The translations under genes and the position numbers were made by a program. Shown in pieces: positions 25,548-33,943 of a DNA stretch of 43,253 bases (within the stretch, counting starts at the first letter, position 1; every line of letters starts with the position of its first letter). This DNA is from Defluviitaleaceae bacterium (GTDB lineage: Bacteria; Bacillota; Clostridia; Lachnospirales; WQUN01). Location: contig WQVY01000014.1 of the NCBI GenBank assembly GCA_009785605.1, positions 1 through 43,253 on the forward strand, in the 5' to 3' direction. Under the pieces are notes generated by a model. It was given only the letters and a program-made list of their open reading frames with translations. It did not search any database and was not told the DNA's origin.

Positions 25548-27188
25548 TTAATCCGCTATAACTAACTCATGCCGGTATGTCCCGGCCCGTTCGCCGCATG
25601 CTGTGATTGTAATAACGCTTCCTGGTTGTGCCATAACCAGCCATTCGGCTTTTTTTTCGCTACGCCCAGGTATGTGCCCTAACTCTAACTTTGCCTTGCC
25701 TTGGGCAACTTCTATATCATCGCCACTAATAGCCACTTCAATTGGCTTGCAAACTGCAATCTGCGTAGCTAGGTTTGTCCCGGCGGTATTAAGGTACCCG
25801 CCGTTGACTATGCCGCAACTCACACGATACAGCCCGTCTGCAACTTTTTCTACATTCACTTTACGCACTTCTATGCGGGCCATCGCACGGGCTTGCATGT
25901 TAGTGAATCGCATGTTTTTTTCGCAAACATCTGGCAAAAACTGCTCTGGTGGGTTTTGGAACATATATTTATGCTTCCAGCCGCCTATCTCTACTTCACC
26001 GAGTTGTGGATGCTCAAATTTCGTCCATGGCATAAACCCATCCAGGCCTTCTTTATCATGCCACTCGAAGACTTTTAACATATCTGCTTCTTGCTCTTTA
26101 TCGCTTTTGGGCTTGGGTGGTGCTTCAAATTTTTGCTTATCTACACCAGATGCAACCATGGCACTCCACAGCTCTGTAGACCATGACAGGATACCGCGAT
26201 GGTTATAAACCCAGTCCATATACGCGCCACGATATGGCTTGCTTTGGTCAAATGTGAAAGCATCATATACGCCGCAATGGCCATAATCTGTGATTTCTGC
26301 ACCCAAAGTCCCCAGTAGTTTGTACGCCTCTAGGTCAACCTTATCCATTTTAGAATCAGGGATAGTGCAGCAGGGGCGCAAATGCACGTTGCCGAAGGTG
26401 TGGTAACTCATGGCCCCGGCTATGTTCTTTTTATTAATCAAAAAATCTGCTACTGCTTTAGCTTCCGGCTCAGAGAGGGCATAGTCACCTGAGCCAATTT
26501 GTTTTGCGTCTATATCCCAAAACGCGGGCATATTGCGGTTTAAATCCAAGCCCCAGCGCGGGCGCGCTATGGGGACTTCTATGCCATTAAAATCTACAAT
26601 GCGCCCTTCCTGGTACAGCCTATAGTATGTGCCGCCAAAGTCATCTGGCCTACGGCGCACCATAAGACGCGGGTCAGTCTGCGAGACTTTCCATTCCCCA
26701 TGAGGGTCTTGGACACGCATTTGGGTGATTACGCCGTCACCGTTTATATCTTCTGCATGAAGGCCCGGTTGGTCTTCTGTAAACGGGAAGATACGGGTCG
26801 ATGAACGTAGGGTGTATGGGGTGTTCATGTACATTTCCGACCCGTCTATACATACACGGGGCACGATATACCAGGCGTAGTTAGTAAGCAGCTCTGTAAC
26901 TTCGCTGTCCCGGTCGTAATTTTCGAGGAACCAGCTAACGGTATAAAGAGCTACGGCAGAGCCGGTTATTTCCCCTGCGTGGAAGTTTGCGTCTACGTAA
27001 TAGCCGGGTTTTTCATGGGCAGGGGCGCCTGGGGCGGTAATCTCCAGACAGATAATGTCACGGCCTTCGTATGTTTTGCCTATGGGGTAGGATTTAATTA
27101 AATCCGGGAAGGCCTTGCACCACTGGGCGATAAGTTCTTGGATCTCCGGCCAGTTGTAATACTTTGCGGTTGTGTAAGGTACTTTCAT
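25548..27188 (-). CDS. M14 family zinc carboxypeptidase
   Basis: The 546-residue protein has the M14 catalytic domain in its first 340 or so residues. The zinc ligands are the His and Glu of NFHAGEITGS and the His of SYHTFGN; the substrate-binding WGLDLNRNMP and the general base in STELW are also present. The C-terminal part is beta-rich (about 430-546). No signal peptide is seen, so it probably trims peptides inside the cell. The start at ATG 27188 follows GAGAGGTG. It lies between the sensor kinase and the S9 peptidase on the same strand, consistent with a co-regulated peptide-handling unit. Confidence 0.92.
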   Translation of the reverse strand: MKVPYTTAKYYNWPEIQELIAQWCKAFPDLIKSYPIGKTYEGRDIICLEITAPGAPAHEKPGYYVDANFHAGEITGSAVALYTVSWFLENYDRDSEVTELLTNYAWYIVPRVCIDGSEMYMNTPYTLRSSTRIFPFTEDQPGLHAEDINGDGVITQMRVQDPHGEWKVSQTDPRLMVRRRPDDFGGTYYRLYQEGRIVDFNGIEVPIARPRWGLDLNRNMPAFWDIDAKQIGSGDYALSEPEAKAVADFLINKKNIAGAMSYHTFGNVHLRPCCTIPDSKMDKVDLEAYKLLGTLGAEITDYGHCGVYDAFTFDQSKPYRGAYMDWVYNHRGILSWSTELWSAMVASGVDKQKFEAPPKPKSDKEQEADMLKVFEWHDKEGLDGFMPWTKFEHPQLGEVEIGGWKHKYMFQNPPEQFLPDVCEKNMRFTNMQARAMARIEVRKVNVEKVADGLYRVSCGIVNGGYLNTAGTNLATQIAVCKPIEVAISGDDIEVAQGKAKLELGHIPGRSEKKAEWLVMAQPGSVITITACGERAGTYRHELVIAD

Positions 27189-27228
27189 TTGCTGTTCACC
27201 TCTCTTGATGGATTTATATTGTAATAGT

Positions 27229-28323
27229 TTAGCTTTTTATGTCATATGTGGCAAGGTATTGAGTTATAGGTACAACACAAGTGACACGAAATATCTCACC
27301 TGTGTCAACAGCTAAGCTGCCGCCTACTGCCGCTACCCGGTGGCGTAGGTTTCTTAGGCCTTGGCCCATAATATTTTTTTTGTATACCACACCGTCATTT
27401 TCGACACACAGGCGTACGATATGTGGCGTTGTATCCAGATATGCAGTAATAGTGCGTGGCTTAGCATGTCTAATTGCGTTTGTTAGCGCTTCGTTCAGAC
27501 ATGCTTCTAATACGCCCCATACATGCACAGGCACATTGGCTGTATCACCAAACATGTTAAATTCAATATTTGCTGCCGGGAAGCGCATACACGTTTCCTG
27601 CAACGATTCTACGCCCAGCGCTGCCACGGGCGCTAGGTTGTGCACGGCATCGCGCATTCTGTTTGCACCGCTTTCTAGTCGCTCTAGCGCTGCGTCGTAC
27701 AGGGCTAGTACGTCTTCCGCTTCGGGTTTTGAACATATAACCCCATCCAAAACTTCACGTGCCGTTTGCAAAGACATAAACGCAGCCACTATTTCGTGTC
27801 CGGCGTTATCATGTATTTCCCGGGCGATCCTGGCCCGCTCGCTCACAACAGTCATACGCTCTATTTGCGTCGTAGCAGACAGTAGTTCTCTTTGGAGGGA
27901 TTCTAATTCATAATACCGCCCTGCCTCCGCATCACGGCCTCTTTGGCCTAACGTGTGCCCTTTTTCCCATTGTCTAAGAAAAAACCCTGCAAGCCCACCC
28001 AAAAAAGCCATTGCCCCGGCATTAATATCCACAAAAAAGACCCCTAATGCCAACACTGCCATAAACTTATGGTAATACATAGCAGAAAACAGCGAAAGCA
28101 CCAGCGCATACGGGAAAAAAATCACGCATACAGCTACATCCAACACAACAGTCAGGCCCAAACTTGGCAAGCGCAACCTAATTAAGCCCATACATGCCAA
28201 AAAAAGCGTAATATAAAAGCCCATTGGGTCGCCACTGTATAACCAGTAAGCGCCCAACAGGCTTAGTGCTGCAATATAGCATATTATAAAGCTGCGTTGT
28301 GGAAGGGTGAAGTCCTTCATCAT
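27229..28323 (-). CDS. Sensor histidine kinase (NarL-partner, HisKA_3 type)
   Basis: The 364-residue protein has about four to five membrane spans in residues 10-115 with almost no extracellular loop. A HisKA_3 dimerisation domain follows with His171 in AREIHDN, then an ATPase domain with LNEALTNAIRHA and MGQGLRNLRHRV. Such short-looped kinases (LiaS/DesK-like) sense the membrane or signals passed on by a neighbouring ABC transporter. ATG 28323 is followed directly by a second ATG at 28320, and GGGGCG lies just upstream. It is encoded right after the ABC-2 permeases, and its probable partner regulator is 3.8 kb downstream. Confidence 0.9.
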   Translation of the reverse strand: MMKDFTLPQRSFIICYIAALSLLGAYWLYSGDPMGFYITLFLACMGLIRLRLPSLGLTVVLDVAVCVIFFPYALVLSLFSAMYYHKFMAVLALGVFFVDINAGAMAFLGGLAGFFLRQWEKGHTLGQRGRDAEAGRYYELESLQRELLSATTQIERMTVVSERARIAREIHDNAGHEIVAAFMSLQTAREVLDGVICSKPEAEDVLALYDAALERLESGANRMRDAVHNLAPVAALGVESLQETCMRFPAANIEFNMFGDTANVPVHVWGVLEACLNEALTNAIRHAKPRTITAYLDTTPHIVRLCVENDGVVYKKNIMGQGLRNLRHRVAAVGGSLAVDTGEIFRVTCVVPITQYLATYDIKS

Positions 28324-28340
28324 GTCGCCCCTAAATTAGT

Positions 28341-29039
28341 TTAAACAATCCGTCTTTTACTACCATACAGTATATAAACCACTGCAAACAATGACATAAC
28401 CCCAAGCGAAATCCAAAACTGACCATTTATACCGTAGTTGATTAAGTTCTCTAACCCTCTGGCGGCCCAGTGCGTGGGGAAAAGTGCACCAAAGCGGCGC
28501 AAAAACACTGGCAATATAGAAAGTGGCATCATAAGTCCGCCCAATACCGCAATAAGATTAATAATTATAGCAAACGCGGCAACACTGGCTTCCTTGTCTT
28601 TAAAAATTGCAGCCCATACAAAAGACAAGCCGATGGACGTACCCCCAAGGAAAGCATAGCACAAGGCTATCCCGGTAGCAAACTCTATCCCCCAGCCATG
28701 GCGGGCTAAGCCCACAATCCCAATTATAGCAGATACACCAGCCACAGGAATCATCGCAGAAAAGAAATTTTGCATCAGGTAACTACGCATGGTTACAGGC
28801 CCTGCCAGGATACGTATTACTGTACCGTCTATACGGTCAAGCTGAATACCTCGTGCCATATAAAACGCACCAAGCATCATTAGTAGTGCCGACAAGAAAA
28901 TCCCCGCATGAAACGCTGGCGGCTCGCAAAAGTTTACATACCCAGCAGAAAATACAATAATAAGGGGCAAAGCACCATTCAAGATAATTGTCGCAGGACT
29001 TGATAGCCCCCGCCGCAAAGAGTACTTAAATACGGTCAA
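28341..29039 (-). CDS. ABC-2 type transporter permease
   Basis: The 232-residue protein has six predicted membrane spans in the ABC-2 (drug and antibiotic exporter) arrangement. It appears to start with TTG at 29039, which overlaps the stop of the other permease (TTGA) and follows GAGGAGG at a good distance. With the upstream permease and ATPase it forms a three-gene exporter, probably removing peptides, antibiotics or lipids from the membrane. Confidence 0.85.
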   Translation of the reverse strand: MTVFKYSLRRGLSSPATIILNGALPLIIVFSAGYVNFCEPPAFHAGIFLSALLMMLGAFYMARGIQLDRIDGTVIRILAGPVTMRSYLMQNFFSAMIPVAGVSAIIGIVGLARHGWGIEFATGIALCYAFLGGTSIGLSFVWAAIFKDKEASVAAFAIIINLIAVLGGLMMPLSILPVFLRRFGALFPTHWAARGLENLINYGINGQFWISLGVMSLFAVVYILYGSKRRIV

Positions 29040-29833
29040 AACGAACGCCTCCTCGAAACTATAACAACAATAATAGCAAGCAATATAGTGGTCGCAGTCA
29101 AAGTTCCCATGTTTAATAATGCAGTTGACATATCACGGCCCATATACTGAAGAGCTCCACCAAAATTGTCGCTTACAGAGTTACCCATAATCCCGGAAGC
29201 CATAATAGCACGCATTGCTTGGGCATACGGTGTCATATAATTAAAGAAGACATTTAAAGCATGGATGTTTATATTAATAGTGACCAAAAAATCACCCGAT
29301 GGCACTATCATAAAAAACGAAAACAATACACATACAGCCTCGGCTACACCTTTTTTGCGTATCAGCAAAGACACAAGCATCCCAAAAACCTGTGAAAATA
29401 CTGCAATAATAACAATCACGGTCAACAGTACAAACGGGTTATGCACATGGGCGTTGAGTGCAATAGCAGCAACAGCCATAATCAACACACCGGTTAGCAC
29501 CGAAAAAAACACACTAGCCATCATAATAGAAAATAGATACTTACTCAACGACGCAGGTGCGGCCAACAGCCTCCATCTACGCGAATTTTTAAAGTCACGG
29601 AAAAAGAGATCAACCATGTGAGTACCGTACATAAACTGGAACATTACCATAATCAGTGTTGCTATGGATGTAGCTGTTACGGAGTACCCACTAAAAAGTG
29701 TATCGCCGCCCTCCATGGCATTTACATTAACAGTAACATTAATAAAAACCAACAACACAGGAAAAAATACATTTATAGCAAGCCCAATAGGCTCTACGAG
29801 CAAACGCTTAAAATAATGCTTAGTTATCATCAT
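29036..29833 (-). CDS. ABC-2 type transporter permease
   Basis: The 265-residue protein has about six membrane spans. The start was placed at ATG 29833 (MMITKHYFKRL) because GGAGG lies five to eight bases upstream of the two adjacent ATGs; the open frame runs further up to 29911 but overlaps the ATPase gene and lacks a ribosome binding site. It is the second gene of the ATPase, permease, permease, kinase series. Confidence 0.85.
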   Translation of the reverse strand: MMITKHYFKRLLVEPIGLAINVFFPVLLVFINVTVNVNAMEGGDTLFSGYSVTATSIATLIMVMFQFMYGTHMVDLFFRDFKNSRRWRLLAAPASLSKYLFSIMMASVFFSVLTGVLIMAVAAIALNAHVHNPFVLLTVIVIIAVFSQVFGMLVSLLIRKKGVAEAVCVLFSFFMIVPSGDFLVTININIHALNVFFNYMTPYAQAMRAIMASGIMGNSVSDNFGGALQYMGRDMSTALLNMGTLTATTILLAIIVVIVSRRRSF

Positions 29834-29858
29834 ATATACCTCCATCAAAAACTTTATA

Positions 29859-30800
29859 CTAACCTTCCCCACCATCGCGAAGTTTGCGCCCGGTAAGTGT
29901 AAGGAAAACATCTTCTAGGTTGGATTTATCTGCAGTAATATTGACTACACCACCGTGCTTGATTGTCACTTCCATTATACGGTTTAGGTTGCCGCTATCG
30001 GCACCAGATATAATTACATAGTTGTTGCCACTAACAGATACATTTTTCACGCCAGATACTGCCTTGATATCCTCGGTAAGGGCATCCGATGGGGAAGCCG
30101 CTATCATACGTATTGTATCCTCGTGATGGATACGCCCTATCAACTCATCAAGCGTTCCTTCCGCAATAACCCGCCCGCTGTCCATTATGGAGATACGGTT
30201 ACAAATTGCCTGTACTTCTTCCATATAGTGTGTTGTGTATACAACGGTTGTCCCTTCGGCGGCTATTAGTTTTACAGATTCTAAGATATGATTACGTGAT
30301 TGAGGGTCTATGCCCACTGTTGGCTCGTCCATTATTAGTAGTTTGGGCCTGTGTACAAGCGCACAGCCAATGTTGAGCCGCCGCTGCATCCCGCCAGAGA
30401 ACTTACTGGGGCGTTTTTTTGCATGCTCGGTAAGGCCTATAAATTCTAGTACGCGCTTTACGTTGCTTTCGAGATCGGCACCTTTTAGGCCATACAACCC
30501 GCCAAAATAGCGCAAGTTTTCTATTGCAGACAGCTCTGTAAACACTGTTATCTCTTGTGTGACAAGTCCCATATTGCGCCTGATACTTGTGTTGTTTATG
30601 CCTTGGCTTTCGCCAAAGACTTTAATCTCGCCGGAGTCTATGCTTATCAGCCCTATCAAGGAGCGTATCGCAGTGGTTTTACCGGCACCGTTGGGCCCAA
30701 GTAGGCCCAATATTTCGCCTTCTGCTATATTTAAATCCAGGTGGTCTAGGGCCATTGTGTCCCCGTAACGCTTTACTACATTTCTCATGCTTGCTATCAT
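29859..30800 (-). CDS. ABC transporter ATP-binding protein (drug/antibiotic exporter type)
   Basis: The 313-residue ATPase has Walker A GPNGAGKTT (about residues 35-43), the signature FSGGMQRR, Walker B LLIMDEPTVGID and the H-loop TTHYMEE. The C-terminal 80 residues match those of ABC-2 ATPases of the DrrA/CcmA type. A perfect AAGGAGG precedes ATG 30800. It is the first gene of the exporter, kinase, peptidase cluster and supplies energy for the two permeases that follow. Confidence 0.95.
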   Translation of the reverse strand: MIASMRNVVKRYGDTMALDHLDLNIAEGEILGLLGPNGAGKTTAIRSLIGLISIDSGEIKVFGESQGINNTSIRRNMGLVTQEITVFTELSAIENLRYFGGLYGLKGADLESNVKRVLEFIGLTEHAKKRPSKFSGGMQRRLNIGCALVHRPKLLIMDEPTVGIDPQSRNHILESVKLIAAEGTTVVYTTHYMEEVQAICNRISIMDSGRVIAEGTLDELIGRIHHEDTIRMIAASPSDALTEDIKAVSGVKNVSVSGNNYVIISGADSGNLNRIMEVTIKHGGVVNITADKSNLEDVFLTLTGRKLRDGGEG

Positions 30801-30924
30801 AATTTTTGCCTCCTTATTAATATCATTTTATTTTTTGCCATGCGGCGGTTCTTATGCAGCAATTATATTATTGGTTATCATGCCAGGGTAGTTACATTTG
30901 TCATGAAGTTTAACATTACACCAC

Positions 30925-30953
30925 TTGACTCCGCCAACATGGCAGTGTATGAT
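30925..30953 (+). promoter_or_regulatory. SigmaA promoter of rpsU
   Basis: TTGACT at 30925-30930 and TATGAT at 30948-30953 are separated by exactly 17 bases, close to the ideal vegetative promoter. It drives the S21 gene about 90 bases downstream. Confidence 0.8.
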
Positions 30954-31043
30954 TACCCTGCGAAAATTGGCCAATGTTACAGTGTCCTTTGAAATGGCAA
31001 GTTCGCAAAGGCCCAGCGAATCGCCCGGAGGGAGGGAAGTCCA

Positions 31044-31217
31044 ATGTCAGAGGTAGTTATTAAAGATAATGAGACCCTGGACAGCGCGCTTCGGCGTTTC
31101 AAGCGTAACTGCGCAAAAGCTGGTATCATGGGGGAAGTACGCAAAAGAGAACACTACGATAAACCCAGCGTAAAACGTAAGAAGAAGTCAGAAGCGGCAC
31201 GCAAGCGTAAGTTTTAG
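31044..31217 (+). CDS. rpsU: 30S ribosomal protein S21
   Basis: The 57-residue basic protein begins [21 protein letters not shown] and ends in a Lys- and Arg-rich tail ([12 protein letters not shown]), which is the S21 signature. S21 binds the small ribosomal subunit and helps translation initiation. A strong GGAGGGAAG lies seven bases or so before ATG 31044, and a near-ideal promoter is upstream. It stands alone, with dpaB convergent downstream. Confidence 0.97.
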   Translation: MSEVVIKDNETLDSALRRFKRNCAKAGIMGEVRKREHYDKPSVKRKKKSEAARKRKF

Positions 31218-31329
31218 TAATGATGACATATCTAATCGCCTCTTGTATAACTATTCGCTATGGTGGATGGTCATACAGGGGGCGGTTTTTATTTATGCTT
31301 TTATCAATGACTGCCTTAATGATACAAGA

Positions 31330-31375
31330 AAAGCCCGGACATGTGAGGACTATTAATCCCCATATGCCGGGCTTT
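31330..31375. terminator. Bidirectional terminator between rpsU and dpaB
   Basis: AAAGCCCGG (31330-31338) pairs with CCGGGCTTT (31367-31375). T runs follow the stem on both strands, so it can end rpsU transcripts from the left and dpaB transcripts from the right. Confidence 0.7.
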
Positions 31376-31428
31376 ATAGGTTGTATGATGTTTGTGCTTG
31401 AATTATATCGATATAATATATGTTAAAA

Positions 31429-32013
31429 TTATACAACCATAGGCTGTAATTGTCGCCCATGTAGCGCTTCATCTATTGTGGCAAGGGTATACTCACCCTT
31501 TAACACCATAGACCTTGGTTTTTCGTGTGGGTTATCCTGCCCAAAGGGTACAAAATAAATATTGCGCATCCCCAACAGCATCCCGATGTTTTTTGCACCA
31601 CTACCTAGTGCATCATTGCTAGAAAGCCCCAGCACCACTGGCCTGTTGTTTCTAAGATGTGCTTTGACGGCCATTGTCACGGTTGTATCTGTTATACCAT
31701 AGGCTATCTTGGCCATTGTATTGCCTGTGGCGGGCAGTACAACAAGTATGTCTAGTAGCTTAGCCGGGCCTATGGGTTCGGCTTCTAGGATAGTTGTTAT
31801 CACAGGCTGGCCGGTAAGTTCGGTCAGCTTTTCCTTAAGACCTTCGGCAGTCCCAAACTTTGTGTCCATTGTGTCTACAGATTGTGAGATAATTGATACT
31901 ACCTCCGCACCGCTTCTTACCAAGTCGCTTATTATTGTAAGCGCAGCATCCAATGTACAGAACGACCCAGTTAGCGCAAAGCCCATGCGTTTACCTTCAA
32001 AACTGGCTTTCAT
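31429..32013 (-). CDS. dpaB: Dipicolinate synthase subunit B
   Basis: The 194-residue flavoprotein-like subunit matches SpoVFB/DpaB: GFALTGSFCTLDAAL at the N-terminus, VVLPATGNTMAKIAYGITDT in the middle and RNIYFVPFGQDNP near the end. With DpaA it makes dipicolinic acid from dihydroxytetrahydrodipicolinate in the mother cell; the acid fills the spore core and gives heat resistance. Its start overlaps the stop of the dpaA 3' fragment (ATGA), so both form one coupled operon. In Bacillus the genes are followed by asd, dapG and dapA; here they are followed by convergent rpsU. In the present arrangement transcription into dpaB from the dpaA promoter has to cross the inserted element. Confidence 0.95.
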   Translation of the reverse strand: MKASFEGKRMGFALTGSFCTLDAALTIISDLVRSGAEVVSIISQSVDTMDTKFGTAEGLKEKLTELTGQPVITTILEAEPIGPAKLLDILVVLPATGNTMAKIAYGITDTTVTMAVKAHLRNNRPVVLGLSSNDALGSGAKNIGMLLGMRNIYFVPFGQDNPHEKPRSMVLKGEYTLATIDEALHGRQLQPMVV

Positions 32014-32569
32014 GATGTCGGCCCCCCTTCAATTTTGCTTGTATTCTTATCATCCGTTGCGGCGGTATCTGCCGTATGCAGCACACCCTCTGTCTCTGTT
32101 ATAATATGGTTAATAGTATCCAAGATATACGTCGCAGTTGTTACCGGCGCTATCTTTCCTGGCAGCGATGTTGTAAAAAGCACCTTTAGCCCAAAATCCC
32201 GGGCATCGTTTACGTCCACGCCATATGGGGGGGAGGCTAAATCTATAATTAATGTGCTTTTCCTGATATGCTTCATGTTGCGCTTATCAAGGAGCACCTT
32301 GGGCACAGTGTTAAATATCACATCCGCTTCTTTAAGCTGCATGTCTATATCCTCGTGCCGGGCAACCTTGTGGCCGCAACTTTTGGCAAGTGCCGCCGCC
32401 CGGCCAGAGTTAACAACCATGGTCACTACCGCACCCATACCCCTTAGCATCGCCGAAAGCACCGTGCCAATACGCCCATAACCTATCACCAGCATGTTAT
32501 TGCCATGCAGGGTGATGTCGGTTTCTTCTATGGCGATTTTTATGGCCCCTTCTGCGGTTGGGATGGCAT
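32010..32569 (-). CDS. dpaA: Dipicolinate synthase subunit A, 3' (C-terminal) fragment
   Basis: From the junction core at 32557-32569 to the stop at 32010 the frame encodes IPTAEGAIKIAIEETDITLHG, then a Rossmann NAD(P)-binding fold (VIGYGRIGTVLSAML) and DLASPPYGVDVNDA with LPGKIAPVTTA. This is the C-terminal 60 percent of DpaA. It has no start codon of its own in a sensible place; upstream of the core the same frame continues only by chance, antisense to the SDR gene. The first half of the gene is found at 35491-35890 on the same strand. The two halves join in frame through the shared core, giving about 131 plus 181 residues. Neither half shows decay, so the gene seems to be kept for use after excision of the insert. 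Confidence 0.93.
32553..32569. repeat. Left attachment junction of the dpaA intervening element
   Basis: TGCGGTTGGGATGGCAT here and TGCCGTTGGGATGGCAT at 35495-35511 are direct copies with one mismatch; the identical core is GTTGGGATGGCAT (32557-32569). It marks the point where DpaA coding sequence stops matching its family in this fragment. Confidence 0.88.
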
Positions 32570-32618
32570 AGCAAGTAGGGGTAAATTTATGTATTTTGAA
32601 AAGGAGGACGATTAAACA

Positions 32619-33413
32619 ATGCATACAACACATAAAGCATGTACAAGATGGCCCGTTAATAATCAAGTAATAATAACAGGCGGCGCAAATGGTATAGGGC
32701 GCTGTATCGCAGAAGCGTTTCTGCATATAAACGCAACAGTCGTCATCATAGATATAGACAAGCTCGCGGGTGAAAGCATGCAAGCACGACACAAAAACCT
32801 GCGCTTTTTTCATGGAGATATTGCAGAGAAAGAAACGCTTGAACAATTAGTAAACTCCCTTTCGCAGCCAATAAACTGTCTAATAAATATCGCTTGCATC
32901 GGGCGGCATGGGCTACTTTCTGGCTGCTCTTATCATGATTTTGAATATGTACAGCGGGTGGGTGTGACCGCGCCTTTCTATCTTACAAGCTTACTACTAC
33001 AAAAGGACTTACTCGCACATGGCGCGTCCATAGTCAATATATCATCGACCCGCGCCAACCAGTCTCAACCGGATACAGAAAGCTACACAGCAGCAAAAGG
33101 CGGTATCTTGGCACTAACCCACGCTATGGCCGTAAGCCTGGCCGGCAAAGCAAGGGTAAACGCCATAAGCCCTGGGTGGATAGAAACCGCCACATATCAT
33201 ACCAATGCAAAAACACATGCACACTCCCCCCAAGACAATGCGCAGCATCCAGCCGGCCGCATAGGGACGCCAGAAGACATTGCAGAAGCGGTCCTTTTCT
33301 TATGTAGCACAAAAGCCGGCTTCATCACAGGTGAAACAATAACAATTGATGGCGGTATGAGCCGTCTTATGATATACAACAACGACCATGGCTGGAGGTA
33401 TGAATTAACATGA
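32619..33413 (+). CDS. SDR family oxidoreductase carried by the element
   Basis: The 264-residue protein is a classical short-chain dehydrogenase: cofactor loop TGGANGIG (about 21-28), Asp45-region acidic residue favouring NAD, active site Ser in NISSTR and YTAAK, then NAISPGWIET and the C-terminal ITIDGGMSRLMIYNNDHGW. The usual NNAG motif is altered to NIACIG. Substrate unknown. AAGGAGG precedes ATG 32619. It is the first gene of the element, and its stop overlaps the start of the DUF2200 gene (ATGA). Cargo of this kind is not needed for recombination. Confidence 0.9.
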   Translation: MHTTHKACTRWPVNNQVIITGGANGIGRCIAEAFLHINATVVIIDIDKLAGESMQARHKNLRFFHGDIAEKETLEQLVNSLSQPINCLINIACIGRHGLLSGCSYHDFEYVQRVGVTAPFYLTSLLLQKDLLAHGASIVNISSTRANQSQPDTESYTAAKGGILALTHAMAVSLAGKARVNAISPGWIETATYHTNAKTHAHSPQDNAQHPAGRIGTPEDIAEAVLFLCSTKAGFITGETITIDGGMSRLMIYNNDHGWRYELT

Positions 33414-33748
33414 AAAACAATAAAATTTTCAAGATGCCGTTTTCAAGCGTCTACCCCCTCTATCTTAAAAAAATAGAACGTAAAGCGCGCAACAAGTCTG
33501 AGCTGGATGCCGTAATTTGCTGGCTTACTGGTTACGATGAAGCAGCACTGGTATCGCAAATAGAAAAAACAGTAGATATGGAAACTTTCTTCCAAGAAGC
33601 GCCACAAATTAACCCAAATGCACCGCAAATAAAAGGGGTAATTTGCGGCGTCCGCGTAGAAGACTTACAGGACCCGCTAATGCAAAAAATCCGCTGGCTG
33701 GACAAGCTAGTGGACGATTTGGCTAAAGGCAAAACCAAAACAGTATAA
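33410..33748 (+). CDS. DUF2200 domain-containing protein
   Basis: The 112-residue protein matches DUF2200 over its full length: FKMPFSSVYPLYLKKIERKARNK, then VICWLTGYDE, a METFF motif, INPNAPQIKGVICGVRVE and the closing DKLVDDLAKGK. Function unknown; it is usually a single-domain cytoplasmic protein. It is coupled to the SDR gene by an ATGA overlap and followed by a 60-base gap holding a sporulation-type promoter. Confidence 0.9.
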   Translation: MKNNKIFKMPFSSVYPLYLKKIERKARNKSELDAVICWLTGYDEAALVSQIEKTVDMETFFQEAPQINPNAPQIKGVICGVRVEDLQDPLMQKIRWLDKLVDDLAKGKTKTV

Positions 33749-33757
33749 GATAAATTT

Positions 33758-33787
33758 GTATAAGACAAACACACCCATGCATACAGT
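33758..33787 (+). promoter_or_regulatory. SigmaE-like promoter before the recombinase pair
   Basis: CATACAGT at 33780-33787 is a full match to the SigmaE -10 consensus (CATACANT). ATA at 33760-33762, within GTATAAG, lies 17 bases upstream, where the -35 ATA should be; the rest of the -35 is weak. It would start transcription just ahead of the 44-residue ORF at 33809 and the recombinase. The spoIVCA recombinase of Bacillus is likewise SigmaE-dependent. Confidence 0.5.
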
Positions 33788-33808
33788 TATGACGGGTGCA
33801 AAAATTAT

Positions 33809-33943
33809 ATGGACAAGGCATGTATAAGCAAGAAAATCCAAATCGGCATTTATCGCGAACTATACAAAAAAAACCTGCTTACAAAGGCACAACTTACAAA
33901 AGCCATCGAAATTGCCAGCAAAAAAAGAGGTGAAAAACAGTGA
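33809..33943 (+). CDS. 44-residue basic protein paired with the recombinase
   Basis: ATG 33809 opens a 44-codon frame rich in Lys (starts MDKACISKKIQIGIYRELY, then LLTKAQLTKAIEIASKKR). Its stop overlaps the GTG start of the recombinase (GTGA at 33940-33943), so both are translated together. Similar short proteins with a K-I-x3-Y-x2-L pattern stand before serine recombinase genes in Clostridia, which makes a role in recombinase function or direction control plausible, though unproven. It is below the usual gene-finder length. Confidence 0.65.
   Translation: MDKACISKKIQIGIYRELYKKNLLTKAQLTKAIEIASKKRGEKQ

Noticed and set aside
32570-32846. Upstream extension of the dpaA 3' fragment frame, beginning MFKRFFLCN
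   Set aside because: It is antisense to the SDR gene, Cys-rich and unlike DpaA, and lies beyond the junction core. Family similarity begins exactly at the core, so the extension is chance.
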